Part shown: piece after piece, positions 43,353 through 54,942 of the stretch
Numbering within the stretch: the stretch's first letter is position 1
How the letters are laid out: every line of letters starts with the position of its first letter
Assembly (NCBI GenBank): GCA_019915015.1
Contig: JAHBBC010000002.1
Location: forward strand, 1,550,001-1,614,000
DNA from: Auriscalpium vulgare
Taxonomy: Eukaryota; Basidiomycota; Agaricomycetes; Russulales; Auriscalpiaceae
Reading direction: 5' to 3'
DNA: 64,000 nucleotides
Program-made: the position numbers and the translations under genes
Notes under the pieces: generated by a model
What the model saw: only the letters and a program-made list of their open reading frames with translations
Database searches by the model: none
What the model was told of the DNA's origin: nothing

Positions 43353-44008
43353 AGGCGCGTGGTGGGATCTACAATTGTAGAACCCGCCACCACAAACCGC
43401 GGGCCACCCGCGATACGGCCCGCCGCGAAACCTCCGGATATTGAACCAAAAATCGACACGCTGCGAACGGATTGGTACGCACGGACTGCGGAAATTATGT
43501 GCCCAGTACCGTTAGAACTCCCTCCCATGAGGGAGGTTAATCATCAGATATCACTGATTGATGAATCATTGAGAATACATTACCACTTGCCTCGCTGCCC
43601 CGACGCGCTGAAGCCTCAGCTAGCGGAGAAACTCCAGCGCTACGTGAACGCGGGGTGGTGGAAGCGCCAAGTTGCGACTGAGGCAGCACCATTACTGTGC
43701 ATTCCGAAGAAGTCAGGAAAATTACGCACGGTAGTCGATGCGCGAAAGCGGAACGATAACACCCGCAAGGATGTGACGCCGTTCCCAGACCAGGACCAAA
43801 TCAGAATGGACGTGGCGAGAGCCAAATTCCGATCAAAAATTGACATGAGCGATGCGTATGAACAGATACGCATCGAGACGTCGGATGTCTGGAAGACGGC
43901 GTTCGCCACAATCTACGGTACATTTGTTAGCTTGGTTATGCAGCAAGGTGACTGCAATGCACCTGCTACGTTTCAACGGCTCATGACCGTAATATTTCAA
44001 GATTGTAC
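43353..44008 (+). pseudogene. Gypsy-2 pol, truncated RT
   Basis: In phase with the protease ORF after the TGA. The N-terminal part of RT is present (MREVNHQISLIDE, CIPKKSGKLRTVVDARKRND, QQGDCNAPATFQRLM) up to FQDC, where Gypsy-1 continues to its YLDD motif. The sequence after about 44008 is unrelated, so this pol cannot make RT. Confidence 0.85.
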
Positions 44009-44099
44009 TTGGTGTGAAATGGCCAGTGCACGCATGGCAGTACAATTACTCTTAATCGTTGGGAGGGAGGAGGGCAGGTATCTTCTTGATTTGAAGATA

Positions 44100-44420
44100 G
44101 ACTGAATTACAGATTATCAACAAAGGTGTTGTGTCAGCCATAAGGTAGATGTTGTTTGGGTTAACACGTGTCTTGTCTAGAAGAACAAGTTTGTTATGTC
44201 CTTCTTACCCCAGATCTTCTTCCCCTTTGTGGAATCAGTGAGGATATTCTCAATACACGAAAGGGGTAAGAGTCTGGGACAGTTTTGGCATTGAGCACAC
44301 TGTAGTTGTTCACCTCCTGTGGGAGGGTGGTGAAGTCTGCCTTCAGGATGATAAAGGCGGGCAACACCTAGGGACTCAACAAGGGGGCAAATCCTCCCCG
44401 TGGCCACATGCTAGTTGAGG
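44100..44420 (-). pseudogene. Relic of another gypsy RT (marY1-like type)
   Basis: Leftward, in broken frames, one reads ATGRICPLVES, then AFIILKADFTTLP, NNYSVLNAKTVPDSYP, ENILTDSTKGKKIWGKKDIT and NLFF, then a frame with NPNNIYLMADTTP. This is the order of the RT palm region of fungal gypsy elements of the marY1 kind. At least two frameshifts and one stop are present. It abuts the truncated end of Gypsy-2. Confidence 0.6.
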
Positions 44421-44898
44421 AGGGTGCACCATGCTTTGTAGTCCTTGCAAGGACAGCTGTATGATTGTGTTGCAATTTTCTGCATAGCATCCTTGAGTCA
44501 GATGTGGTGATAGAGGGCCAAGATTCAAGGGCTATGCATTGCATTTGGTGGACTGCTCTAGATGCTTGGGTGAGTTGGGTGAGCCATGCGGTAATGTGGC
44601 TGGCTGCATGCGGACAGGTGATGCAACTGCATAGGGATGCTAGGGCAAAGCTGTGGTATTGACTGCGAGTGTGTGCCAGCTTGTCTAAATATATAGCGAG
44701 TTGGTGCGACCTTGGGCAAATATTGCAAGACTGTGGCAAACGTCATCTGACAATGTGCAAGTGTGAGCGAGCGTCAGGCAAACTGCATGGAGCTACTGTG
44801 CAAACAGCTACAGAGCTAGCTGTCGTGTGAGTGGGTGAGTGAAAGTGATAGCATTGGGGATACCTGGTGAAGATAGGAGCTGCTGCATAAGCGCCGCA
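44421..44898. other. No gene recognised
   Basis: Probably decayed continuation of the neighbouring gypsy relic on its upstream side. No clear motif. It ends in GTGCATCA (44899-44906), the left target duplication of FB3. Confidence 0.4.
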
Positions 44899-45042
44899 GT
44901 GCATCAAGAGACTTCAGTTCCGTGGGGCACCCTCCGGGCCCACTCGGTATACTCCGCGGGGACCCTGCGGAGTCCCACATGCACCCCGCAGGCGCAGACC
45001 CGCCCAGTCATTGCTGGAGCGGCTGGAGCTCGTGCGCAGCGC

Positions 45043-46336
45043 TGACAAGCCCCGTCCCGCGCTGGGAGGGGATCTCGACTGTCTTTTCGCATTTTCGACC
45101 AAGTCCTCGGTCACGTGACCTCGGCCTTCCTGCGCCATGATCGGAACGCCCCGCCGACTCCCACGCTGCTCGCACCACGCGCCCCCAGTCGCCACACGCT
45201 CGCCAGCACAGCATTTCCCACGCCCGTCACGACGCATCAGATTTCCATCAGACTCGTACAGCCTGGTCGCACGACAGCCACGCTCGGCGCTACGCAGCTC
45301 CGGAGCTCTCACGCCATCCGAGTACCGCCTCAGTCGCCCATTGTCCGCTCGCCCATTGTCCGCCACACGAGTCCGACTACCCCGACGTCCTCCGGTTCAG
45401 CGCTACCCACTCGCCCGCTTCCCTCCGATGCGCCCTAGCGCCTTACGACCCGCGCTACGCCCCCGCAGTCACGACGCGACTTGCGATCGACGCGTGACCC
45501 AGTCGCGACGCGCGTCGGGAGTGTGGCACTCTGAACGTTCGCAATCGGACGACGCAGCCTCGTGCCCACATCATCGGACCACCGTTATCGCACTCGATAT
45601 GGCGCTCCTTGTCGATTCCCGCGCTCCCCGACGCTGTTTCCCACAGTCGACGACAGAGCGGATCGTTTCCCGCGCCGTTTCCTTTGTCCCTTGACAGCGC
45701 TGATCGTTCGCTCGACATCGTCCCCCGCCTCGTTCCTCGTCGTCTGACCGTCGCATGACTCTCGCACATTGTCCGCACCATTTGACAAGACGCCGCTATC
45801 CTTTCTTTTGTCTTTCCGATGTTTCCGTACTTACTCGATCGGACACGCACTGTACTCGTCGCAACGTATAAATAGTCGTCGGATACTCTGCGAAATGCAA
45901 GTTACGTTCCCCCCTCATCGCTCCGAGCACAAGTCGTGCACTCTCGCCCTCGTCGTATCGTATAGCGGTCAACATCGGTTGACTGCTCTCGCGCCTCAGC
46001 TTCAGTCGTCGCCTTAGCCTTTGTTCTCGCTTCCCGTCTTATCGCCCTCATCTTGTTCCATCGTTGTTGCCCCTTTGCCCGAGTCCTCGATCGCAGTCGC
46101 GTCGCAGCCTTCCGACGTCGTACGTCGAAGTCTTGCTTTCCGATCGGTCGGAGAGTCGATCGATCGCCTCGTCGCTGCTGCGCTCTCGTTCGGATCGCTG
46201 TACGATTGATCGGAGACGGTCGTCGCTTACTCCGGGACTCCTGACGCTCGCTCGCACACACACCGACATTTCTGCAGCGCTCTAGGGATTGGTGCTACGT
46301 TACGCATTCCGCCCTACTACCTGGTTGTGTCCATCA
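45043..46336 (+). repeat. Gypsy-4 5' LTR
   Basis: 1294 bases, TG...CA. TCACGTGACC at 45111-45120, TATAAATAG at 45867-45875 and a doubled CGCCCATTGTCCGC block. The flank TCACGTGACCTCGGCCT is shared with the Gypsy-3 LTR. Confidence 0.93.
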
Positions 46337-46340
46337 CTTT

Positions 46341-46358
46341 TGGAGCCCACCGCGAGGG
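46341..46358 (+). other. Gypsy-4 primer-binding site
   Basis: TGGAGCCCACCGCGAGGG, identical to the Gypsy-3 site and four bases inside the LTR. Confidence 0.75.
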
Positions 46359-46801
46359 TTTCAGTCAGGATTCCTCCGAAGCAAGCGCCAGCGCCTTCCC
46401 CCTTCTCCAATCGACGCCACACCCGTTCCTCCGCTCTCGCCGACGAAGTCCGACAAAGCTTCGTCGTACCCCCACCTGCTATCCCCGGATCCCCCACGCT
46501 CGTCGGAGATCTCTTCGACGAAGTCCCCAGCCCGGACGCGACTCACAATCACCTTCCGAGTACCTCCGGAAGCGAGTCGTTCGAGCTACTCGATCACCCA
46601 CACATCCCAGGCGGGTTCCGAACACCGTCGCCTGCTCTCACACCTTTAACCCCATCGACTCCTTCACGTCCATCGCACCCTCCGACTCCGATCACTCCGC
46701 CCTCTCCGACTCCCAACGTCGGACCAGTCACAGCTCCGATCACCTTTATCCCCCCTCCCGCAACAACCATAGCTGCCGTACCCCCCGTCACACCACTTCC
46801 G

Positions 46802-49084
46802 ATGGCTACTCCTATGCCCCCCCGCGGTTCGAAGACCGCCCCCGTTTTTGATGAAGAAAACCCGCGATCCATCAGGCGATTCTTTTCCGACCTCGAGACG
46901 CTTGCGGCGCAGTCTGGTCTCACCGACCAGCAGAAGAAAGATTGGGTACAACGCTATGTCCCGATCGAGGTCGCCGATTGTTTCGAGGCTCTGCCAGGCT
47001 TCGCAGGCACGTACGACGTGTTCAAGGCCGAGATAAAGGCACTCTACCCCACCGCCGATGAGGATCGCACCTACTCCACTTCCGACCTCGAATCGCTCAT
47101 CTCCGACACGCGTCGCACATACATGGTCACGCTCGACGACTTCGCTGCCTACTACCGATCGTTCATTACGATCTCCGGATTCCTCATCCGGCATCATCGG
47201 TACTCCGACATGCAGCAGAAGAGCGACTTTCCGCGTGGGATCCCCGACTACCTTTGGCCGCGCATCGAGGCGCGACTGCAAGTCAAGAAGCCCGATGTGG
47301 TCCCAGGCGACAGCTACGAGGTCGCCGACGTCAATAGCGCTGCCCGCTTCGCGCTTCAGTCGGTCTCGAGGGACATCCAAGGAGCCACCACCGCTACCTC
47401 TACGACCGCTCCGACCATCGTCGCAAACCCGCCAGCCCCAGTGCCACAGTCGCAGACCCCTCCGCCCGCAATTAAGGCCGAGGACATCATCGCATCGTTC
47501 GTCCGAACGCTGATGCAGGGAGGCGCACTCCCAGGCGTGACTCAACAGGCTGCGGCGGCACCAGTCGCAGTCGCAGTTCCGGCAGTCGCAGTCGCCCCAG
47601 CGGCTGTCCCCAATGCGAACATGCAGCGCCTGGCAGGTCGATGCCTGTACGATGGAGCTTCCGATCATCGCATCTCAGCGTGCCCCTCAGTCGAAGAAGA
47701 TATTCGGGCAGGCATAGTCGCTCGGAACGCGGACGGAAAGGTTACCCTGCCCAACGGTACTTTCGTGCCCAGTCGCATCACAGGCGACTTCCTTCGCGAT
47801 CGGGTTAGAGAGTGGCATCGTCGCAAGGCAGCGGAGCAGCCAGGGGCTGCCGCACAGCTGTTCGTCGGCGTGATCCCGGAGGAGCCCCTCCAAGTCTTCA
47901 CCCTCTCGACTTCCGATCGCATCGCCACGCTTGAAGCGGAGCTCGCACAGCTACGCGGCGAGAGGACTGCCTCGACCAACGCACAAGTCTTTGACGGTGT
48001 GGAGATCACGCGTCGCGCTAAGCCCAAGCAGGCTGCGGCCGCTCCGACGGCTTCCGATCAACCAGCCAAGTCCTCCGATCAGTCGGCACCCGCACCGGCG
48101 CATCCCTTTCGAGGTGCACGCGATGCGACCAATGCGCCGGTGAAGCCCAAGACAGTGCCAGCCGACCCGCCCAAGGCGACTCGCGAGCCCAACTATCGCA
48201 ACCTGCCTCCGGTCCATCGATCGGAGATCGCAGAGCAAGTCTTCGCTCGCGCTATGAAGGACTCCCAGATCGTCATCACGCCGGAGGAGCTTTTGTCGCT
48301 CGCCCCCGAGGTCCGCGCCAAGTACCGCGACGCAGTCACCCCACGTCGCGCAGTCAACGAGGCAGCAGCAGCACCCGTCGCGTCCACGAACTATCAGCGC
48401 GTCACCATGGAGGAAGTCCCCGACGAGGAGCTCGTGTCACCGGCCGCCGCGATGAGGCAAGCTGAGGAGCGCGTCTTCTCCAACTACGCCCCCGATCCCC
48501 GAAAGGCCTCCAAGGAGCAGCTCTGGTCGAACGAATCGAAGGAGTGCGTCCTGTACATGTCCGACCCTATCGAGATGTACCTCAACGATCTCGGCCCCGG
48601 CGAGTGCCCCGACCCCGACATGCTCACAGTCGCTCGCGACTCGCACGCTCTCCGATCGATCGACGGTCTCGTCGCCGGTCGTGCCACGATCGAGTGTCTG
48701 CTGGACCCCGGCTCGCAAGTCATCGCGATGTCCGAGGAGGTCGCCCATTTCCTGGAGCTCGCCTACTCCCCCAACGTCAAGATCCGACTTCAGAGTGCCA
48801 ATCGGCAGGTCTCCAGCTCATTGGGCATGGCGCGCAACGTTCCGATCAAGTTTGGGAACATGACTCTCTACCTGCAGGTGCACGTTGTCCGTGACGTCGC
48901 CTATGACATTCTCCTCGGTCGCCCCTTCGACGTGCTCACCGAGAGCATCGTCCGCAACTACCGCGATGAGGATCAGACGGTCACCATCCGCAACCCGAAC
49001 TCCGACGACATTTTGACGATCCCGACCTTCCCGCGAGGCCATCATCGGTTTCGCAAGGCATGCCATAGCGGCTCCCACCTTTGA
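46802..49084 (+). CDS. Gypsy-4 gag-protease
   Basis: The start is taken at ATG 46802 (MATPMPPRGSKTAPVF) by similarity to Gypsy-3. The frame is open and similar upstream through PGGFRTPSP, so an earlier start is possible. The knuckle equivalent reads CLYDGASDHRISAC, where the second Cys of the Gypsy-3 knuckle is Asp, which should weaken zinc binding. The protease has IECLLDPGSQVIAMSEEV (DPG in place of DSG) and YDILLGRPF. After IPTFPRG near 49035 the sense passes to the +1 frame and this ORF stops at 49084. Confidence 0.85.
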   Translation: MATPMPPRGSKTAPVFDEENPRSIRRFFSDLETLAAQSGLTDQQKKDWVQRYVPIEVADCFEALPGFAGTYDVFKAEIKALYPTADEDRTYSTSDLESLISDTRRTYMVTLDDFAAYYRSFITISGFLIRHHRYSDMQQKSDFPRGIPDYLWPRIEARLQVKKPDVVPGDSYEVADVNSAARFALQSVSRDIQGATTATSTTAPTIVANPPAPVPQSQTPPPAIKAEDIIASFVRTLMQGGALPGVTQQAAAAPVAVAVPAVAVAPAAVPNANMQRLAGRCLYDGASDHRISACPSVEEDIRAGIVARNADGKVTLPNGTFVPSRITGDFLRDRVREWHRRKAAEQPGAAAQLFVGVIPEEPLQVFTLSTSDRIATLEAELAQLRGERTASTNAQVFDGVEITRRAKPKQAAAAPTASDQPAKSSDQSAPAPAHPFRGARDATNAPVKPKTVPADPPKATREPNYRNLPPVHRSEIAEQVFARAMKDSQIVITPEELLSLAPEVRAKYRDAVTPRRAVNEAAAAPVASTNYQRVTMEEVPDEELVSPAAAMRQAEERVFSNYAPDPRKASKEQLWSNESKECVLYMSDPIEMYLNDLGPGECPDPDMLTVARDSHALRSIDGLVAGRATIECLLDPGSQVIAMSEEVAHFLELAYSPNVKIRLQSANRQVSSSLGMARNVPIKFGNMTLYLQVHVVRDVAYDILLGRPFDVLTESIVRNYRDEDQTVTIRNPNSDDILTIPTFPRGHHRFRKACHSGSHL

Positions 49085-50683
49085 TGATCTAGGTGAAGAT
49101 GAAGCCATCGCCATGATCATCGAAGGCGATGGCGACGACGCGCGCATCATTGCATATACCCCAATCGACGCCTCCGACGACTCCGCGATTCAAGCTGCCT
49201 ACGTTACCGCCTCCGAAGCCCGCACGCATTTACCAGAGTACGCAGCCCCGTCTTTCTTGAACAAAATATGTCCCGCAGAGCCTTGTAAATCACGTACGAC
49301 TCCCGAATCAAATCTTGGTCACCAGTATACGTCGTCCGATCGCAAGCCATCTCCGACTCAGAAACCGCGCTATCGACACCCACATCTTGACGACGACACT
49401 CAGCAATATCTTGGACATTCCCCGCGACCACCGACCACTTTCTTGAACTCGTCCACATCGTCGCCTTCGCCTTCCGATCCCGAACCAGTCGACATCTTTC
49501 TTGGCAAGAAGAAGTACAAGCCCGTCGCAGACAAAGTCCGACCCGTTCTTGGCACACTTCCTGACGGGTTTCGCATCGAGCGCAACATCATCGGAGACCC
49601 CCTCGCATCCATGCCATCATTATCGACGCATCCCCCGCCCTTCGTTCCCACCGGTCGATACACCCAAGAACGTCACGACAAGATGGACGCGAACCCCAGC
49701 TACGAATTCCTCACCCCGACCGAGCGCGATCTCTTGCACGACATTATCGTAAAGCAGAACGAGGCTTTCGCATGGGACGACACCGAACGCGGCAGCTTCA
49801 AGCCCGAATACTTCCCTCCGATCCAGATTCCCGTTGTCGCACACGTCCCATGGGTCGATCGCAACATCCCCATACCCCCGGGCATCTACAACGACGTCTG
49901 CGCCATGATCAAACAGAAGATCGCGGCAGGTGTCTACGAGCCCTCGAACTCTTCCTATCGATCGAAGTGATTCTGCGTCACAAAGAAGGATGGCAAGAGT
50001 CTACGTATAGTCCACTCGCTCGAGCCACTCAACGCTGTCACGGTCACACACTCCGGCGTCCCTCCGATCCAAGAACAACTTGCGGAACAGTTCGGAGGAC
50101 GTGCCTGTGGTGGCATTCTCGACCTCTACGTCGGATACGACGAGCGACTCATCGACCCCCGATCCCGCGACTTCACGACCTTTCAGACGCCTTACGGAGC
50201 TCTTCGCCTAGTCACCCTTCCGATGGGGTGGACGAACTCGGTCCCCATATTCCACGACGACGTCACGTTCATTTTGCAGGATGAGATCCCAACCTTCACA
50301 GTGCCCTTCATCGACGATGTTCCCCTCAAAGGCCCCAAGTCCGACTATCGACTTTCCGATGGATCTTACGAGATGATCCCGGAAAACAAGGACATTCGTC
50401 GCTTCGTCTGGGAGCACCTCACCAACGTCAATCGGATCCTCCAGCGCATGCGCTACTCCGGCGGTACCTTCTCCGGTCCCAAGTCGATACTCATCGCTCG
50501 CGAATTCACCGTCCTCCGACACCTCTGCACTCCGGAAGGTCGCCGCGCAGATCCGACCACAATCTCAGCCATCACGAACTGGGGTCCTCTCAAGGATCTT
50601 TCCGACGTTCGCGCCTTCCTTGGCACAGTCGGAGTCTGCAGGATATTCATCAAGGACTTCGCGAAGCATGCGTGGCCTCTCAC
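49039..50683 (+). pseudogene. Gypsy-4 pol, RT part, interrupted by TGA and by the hAT element
   Basis: The frame runs AIIGFARHAIAAPTFDD and on to RT. A TGA at 49968-49970 sits in SYRSK-stop-FCVTKKDG, where relatives have Trp (TGG). Downstream in the same frame come QTPYGALRLVTLPMGWTNS, FIDDVPLKGP (the RT active site, FIDD in this family) and DVRAFLGTVGVCR. The frame is cut at WPLT by the hAT insertion. Confidence 0.85.
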
Positions 50684-53600
50684 TAGTGTTTTGCACGGGT
50701 TGACAGAACCCGTGCGGGTCACGGGTACGGGTACCCGTGGGTACGGGTGCGGGTCACTCTCTACGGTACCCGAGACCCTTGGCCACCCGTTAAATATTTC
50801 TTTTGTCTTTCTAAGGCCCACTTGGTGTGGCTGTCTACACCAGCTTGTACGCTACAACTACGTCCAAGCTGAAAAACCAATGCCATTGTCTTGGTCCCGT
50901 GGCCCGGTCCACTCTCCTACACAAAGCGTCGTCTGCCAGTACATATAAATTACCATGTAATGCCCTCGAAATTCGCGCACTACACCCATTCCCATCCTCG
51001 AAATTTGCCCGCTACACCCATCCCCCATCCCCTTCAGCTCAATGACGAACAACGGCAAGCGGCGCGCCGCAGCTGTTACCAGTGCACGTAGTGGCAGAGG
51101 CTCGAAACGGGCTCTCAGCTCGGAGCCTTCATCCCAGCCTTCCACCCGCAAACGCCAACGGTCGCCGTCGCCTGCATGCAAGCCTTCAAAACGAGCGAAA
51201 TCTGCGACAACTGGGCCACTCACCTCGTCCTCTTCCCAACCGGTGGCAAGTTCACTGAGCCGTGCCACTGATGACAGAGCACCTGCGCCGCGGACCCGTC
51301 CTCGCAGCCCATCTGTGGAGGAGGTTGAGGATGAGGATAGCGTGCCTCGCATTCGTCGACCTGGACCGAAAGGAGACACCATCATTGAAGTGGATGACGG
51401 ATCTGATGACGACAAAGTGGAAAGTGAGGTTGAGGAGGTTGAGGAGAGTGCTGCAGAGGCTTCGGAAGATGAACTAGGTGTGTAGCAGCGCCTGCAAGAA
51501 CTTTGGGTGGTTAGCTAACAAAATCATCCGGCAGAACGCCTGAAGAAGACGTGGACTTCGTATATCTACGCCTTCTTCCTCCCGGATCCTGAGGTCGGCC
51601 ACGATGCGAAGTACGGACGCTTCCATGTGTTCCGATGCGCTGGGAAAGGCTGTAAGAAGATCATTCGTCGTTATCTCGGGAAGAAGGACGCGTCGTCGAG
51701 CGGAAACATGCAGAAACATGTTAAGTCGTGCTGGGGAGAGGCAGCGTTGAAGGCCGCCAGGGGCGCGAAAACGCACGAGACCGCTCGCACGCATGTCACA
51801 GAACCACTACTGCGCGACGGTTCAATCACCGCAGCATTTGAGCGAACGGGAAAAGGGAAAGTTACTTACTCACATCGTCAGCATACCAAGACGGAGACCC
51901 GGTGAGTTCCCTTGTCTTGACGCTTTGCAGATCTGTGCTGACGGACTTGGGATATTGTATAGAGCAGAGATTGTCCGGTGGGTTGCGGAAAACCAACGGC
52001 CGTTCAGCATTGTGAAGGATAGAGGATTCAATGTATTGATGAAGACGGGACGGCCAGATTATTACATACCGTCTGTATCCACCGTCTCTCGTGACGTTCG
52101 AAAGGTCTTTTCGAACGCACGAAAGCGGGTCGCGCGGATGCTGCAGGTGAGTAGGAATATGTTCTCGTCAGATTTTAGCAGATTGGAGCTGAAATTGCGG
52201 CGCACCAGGATTACAATGGGGCACTGAGCTTCACGACTGATGCCTGGTCTTCGCCAAATCACCGTGCTTTCATCGCAATTGCCGTCCACTTCGAGAAGGA
52301 CGGTGTTCCATTCAGTTTGCTCCTGGATGTCGTGGAGGTTGCTAAGTCGCACTCGGGGTTGAACATGGCCATCGTGTTCGCGGAAATCCTGGACGAGTTC
52401 GGCATTGCTGATAAGGTGCGTTCACTGGCCAGACTGTTAGCAACAATGCGCTAAAGAAAATTTGAAGATACTGAGCATAACGTGCGACAACGCGTCAAAT
52501 AACGACACCCTCGTGCTGGAACTCGCCGAGCTTCTGGAGGCCTTCCCTGGCGAGTCAAATCGAACGCGCTGCTTTCTTCATATTGTCAATCTGGTAGCAA
52601 AGCAACTCTTGCGTCAGTTTGAGGTGCCCAAGCGTGATGCCGACGCTGTCCTTGATGCTGCGGAGGAAGAACTCCGTGCGTTGGCCGAGGGCATCGACAT
52701 GGAAGAGATCATAGCAGAGGCCCGGGAGCATGCGGAGCCAGGAAGTGAGGGAAATGACGATATAGATGGGTGGGTCGACGAGATGGATGCATTGGATGAG
52801 GAGGAGCGGAAGAATCTCGCCGATGAGGTCCGTCCAGTGCGACTGGCGCTGGTCAAGGTAGGCGCCACAGCCTTGCCAAACACCATCAGCTCAACATGTT
52901 CATATCCGTAGCTGCGAAAACTGGCCTTCAAGATTCTCCACTCAACAACGAAGCATCTCCCGCGCTGGTACGCCATCCTTGAAGAGAAGAAACTGAAGGA
53001 GCGAATCATGCCACGGGATGTCTCTACGCGCTGGAATTCAACTTACGACATGCTCGCCTTTTCACTCGAATATCAACCAGCCATTGACGCAATCTCTGGC
53101 GAGAAGGGGTCGGACTTGAGGTCTTATGAGCTCTCTGACGACGAATGGATGATTGTGAGGCAGCTATGCGACGTATTGAAGGTGTGTCTCATGTCGTCTC
53201 TGCGTGACTGAAGCCTGACGCCAGCGCAGATTCTCAAGCACGCAACACTGTTTTTCTCGCGCGCAACCCCCAATCTGTCGACCGTGATTCCAGCAATGGA
53301 TCACATAGACCAAGTCCTCTCTACACAGTCCCTCGACTTGCAGTTCAACCCCTCAATCCGGGCGTCCCTAGGCCTCGCAAAGAAGACGCTCAACAAGTAC
53401 TACAGCCTCACAGACGCGTCTGAGGTTTATCGTATCGCTATGGGTGCGTTTCTCTCCACAATATTGTCCGATCCGACGCTGATGCTGCTCGTCTCAGTAC
53501 TACATCCACGACACAAGCTGTCTTACTTCAAGAATGCCCGGTGGGAGCCAGCGTGGATCGAGGCCGCATCAGCAATTGTTCGCGCCGAGTTCGACCGATC

Positions 53601-54385
53601 CTATGCCGATGTCGATGCACACGACCAGTCGGACACAGACGATGTTGATGAGAGCAATAAGGACTCCCAGGTGCGTGTGGAAGGCTTCTTTTGTCACGCT
53701 CTAACTGACGGCGGCGGTTGCTTGACATCGCAGACATCAAATGTGTTCGACAATCTTCCGGCCTTAGCTGCGCCCAAGCGCTCGCAGCTACGCGATGAAC
53801 TCGACGCCTATCTTAGCACAGACTGCGAGCATGTCACGGATGCCCTTAAATGGTGGAATGAGAAGGCTAAGATGTGGCCTCGACTGTCTCGGATGGCGCT
53901 GGATTATTTGACTATCCCAGGTGCGTGCCACAATCTATTTTCCACTGACTTTACCTCTGATGTCCTCTCTAGCAACATCTGTTGACGTGGAGCGCGCTTT
54001 CAGCAAGGGCCGGTTGCTCCTTTCCCATATTCGTAACCGTCTGTCTGCTCAGAGTACTCGCGCCTTGTTGTGCCTGGGTGCTTGGGTTCCACTTGGTCTT
54101 GTGAAGGATCAGGACATTCTCGGCGAGGTTGCGCTGCTCGCGGAGCTTGAAGGTGATGATGAGACGGAGCTCCCTGATGGTTGGGATAGTATTCGAGCTT
54201 CGTCGTAGAAATAGCATGTACATGTACGCTAAAATCTGACTAAATACCCTTGTTAATACCCGTATACCCGTGGAACCGGCATACCCACGACAAACCCATA
54301 CCCGCAAGTGACGGGTACAACCCGACACGGGTACGGGTACGGGTATGGTCTCGTGCACCCACGGGTTCACCCGTGCAAAACACTA
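50684..54385 (+). mobile_element. hAT DNA transposon, apparently complete
   Basis: 3,702 bases. The 17-base perfect terminal inverted repeat TAGTGTTTTGCACGGGT has an 8-base target duplication CCTCTCAC at 50676-50683 and 54386-54393. Removing the element with one copy restores the Gypsy-4 frame (WPLTKLTRKG). Subterminal regions are packed with ACGGGT/ACCCGT repeats on both sides, typical binding sites for hAT transposases. Confidence 0.93.
51042..54208 (+). CDS. hAT transposase, multi-exon, BED zinc finger
   Basis: ATG at 51042. Exon 1 encodes a basic, Ser-rich then acidic N-terminus, and a 5' splice at GATGAACTAG/GTGTGT joins it to a BED finger (FRCAGKGCKKII ... HVKSCW). Later exons give EIVRWVAENQRPFSIVKDRG, GRPDYYIPS, LSFTTDAWSSPNHRAFIA (catalytic-core D), ITCDNASNN, RCFLHIVNLVAKQLL, MPRDVSTRWNSTYDML and the C-terminal dimerisation region SVDVERAFSKGRLLLSHIRN ending at 54208. 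About eight introns with normal borders are needed; no disabling change was noticed between them. It would cut and paste the element via the ends at 50684 and 54385. Confidence 0.85.
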
Positions 54386-54942
54386 CCTCTCACCAAGCTC
54401 ACACGGAAGGGTACGGAGTGGGAGTACGGTCCCGATCAGCACAAGGCGCAAGAGTACCTCAAGAACGCGCTAGTCAAGTCGGACGCCCTTCGAGCGATCG
54501 ATTACGAGTCGCAAGCACCAGTCGTACTCGCAGTCGACACATCCTACATTGCCGTCGGCTACATTCTCGCCCAAGAGGAACTGAACAACCCGAAGAAGCG
54601 TCGTATACCCGTGGAACCGGCATACCCACGACAAACCCATACCCGCAAGTGACGGGTACAACCCGACACGGGTACGGGTACGGGTATGGTCTCGTGCACC
54701 CACGGGTTCACCCGTGCAAAACACTACCTCTCACCAAGCTCACACGGAAGGGTACGGAGTGGGAGTACGGTCCCGATCAGCACAAGGCGCAAGAGTACCT
54801 CAAGAACGCGCTAGTCAAGTCGGACGCCCTTCGAGCGATCGATTACGAGTCGCAAGCACCAGTCGTACTCGCAGTCGACACATCCTACATTGCCGTCGGC
54901 TACATTCTCGCCCAAGAGGAACTGAACAACCCGAAGAAGCGT
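54261..54942 (+). repeat. 341-base tandem duplication spanning the hAT 3' end and Gypsy-4 RNase H
   Basis: 54261-54601 and 54602-54942 look identical. Each unit holds the last 125 bases of the hAT element, the CCTCTCAC duplication and the start of the RNase H segment. 341 is not a multiple of three, so it also shifts the pol frame. It arose after the hAT insertion. Confidence 0.92.

Larger units (their letters stand above)
27703..44008 (+). mobile_element. Gypsy-2: Ty3/gypsy relative of Gypsy-1, split by Gypsy-3 and truncated in RT
   Basis: The left part is 27703-31209 and the right part 42856-44008. The interior 31210-42851 is Gypsy-3, with the 4-base duplication CCGT at 31206-31209 and 42852-42855. 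Removing Gypsy-3 and one CCGT rejoins the gag-protease frame exactly (NIRRP then STTEEQ). Gag, protease and RT run parallel to Gypsy-1, including the in-frame TGA. Similarity stops at about 44008 inside RT, before the YLDD box. No 3' LTR is in the window. Confidence 0.85.
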
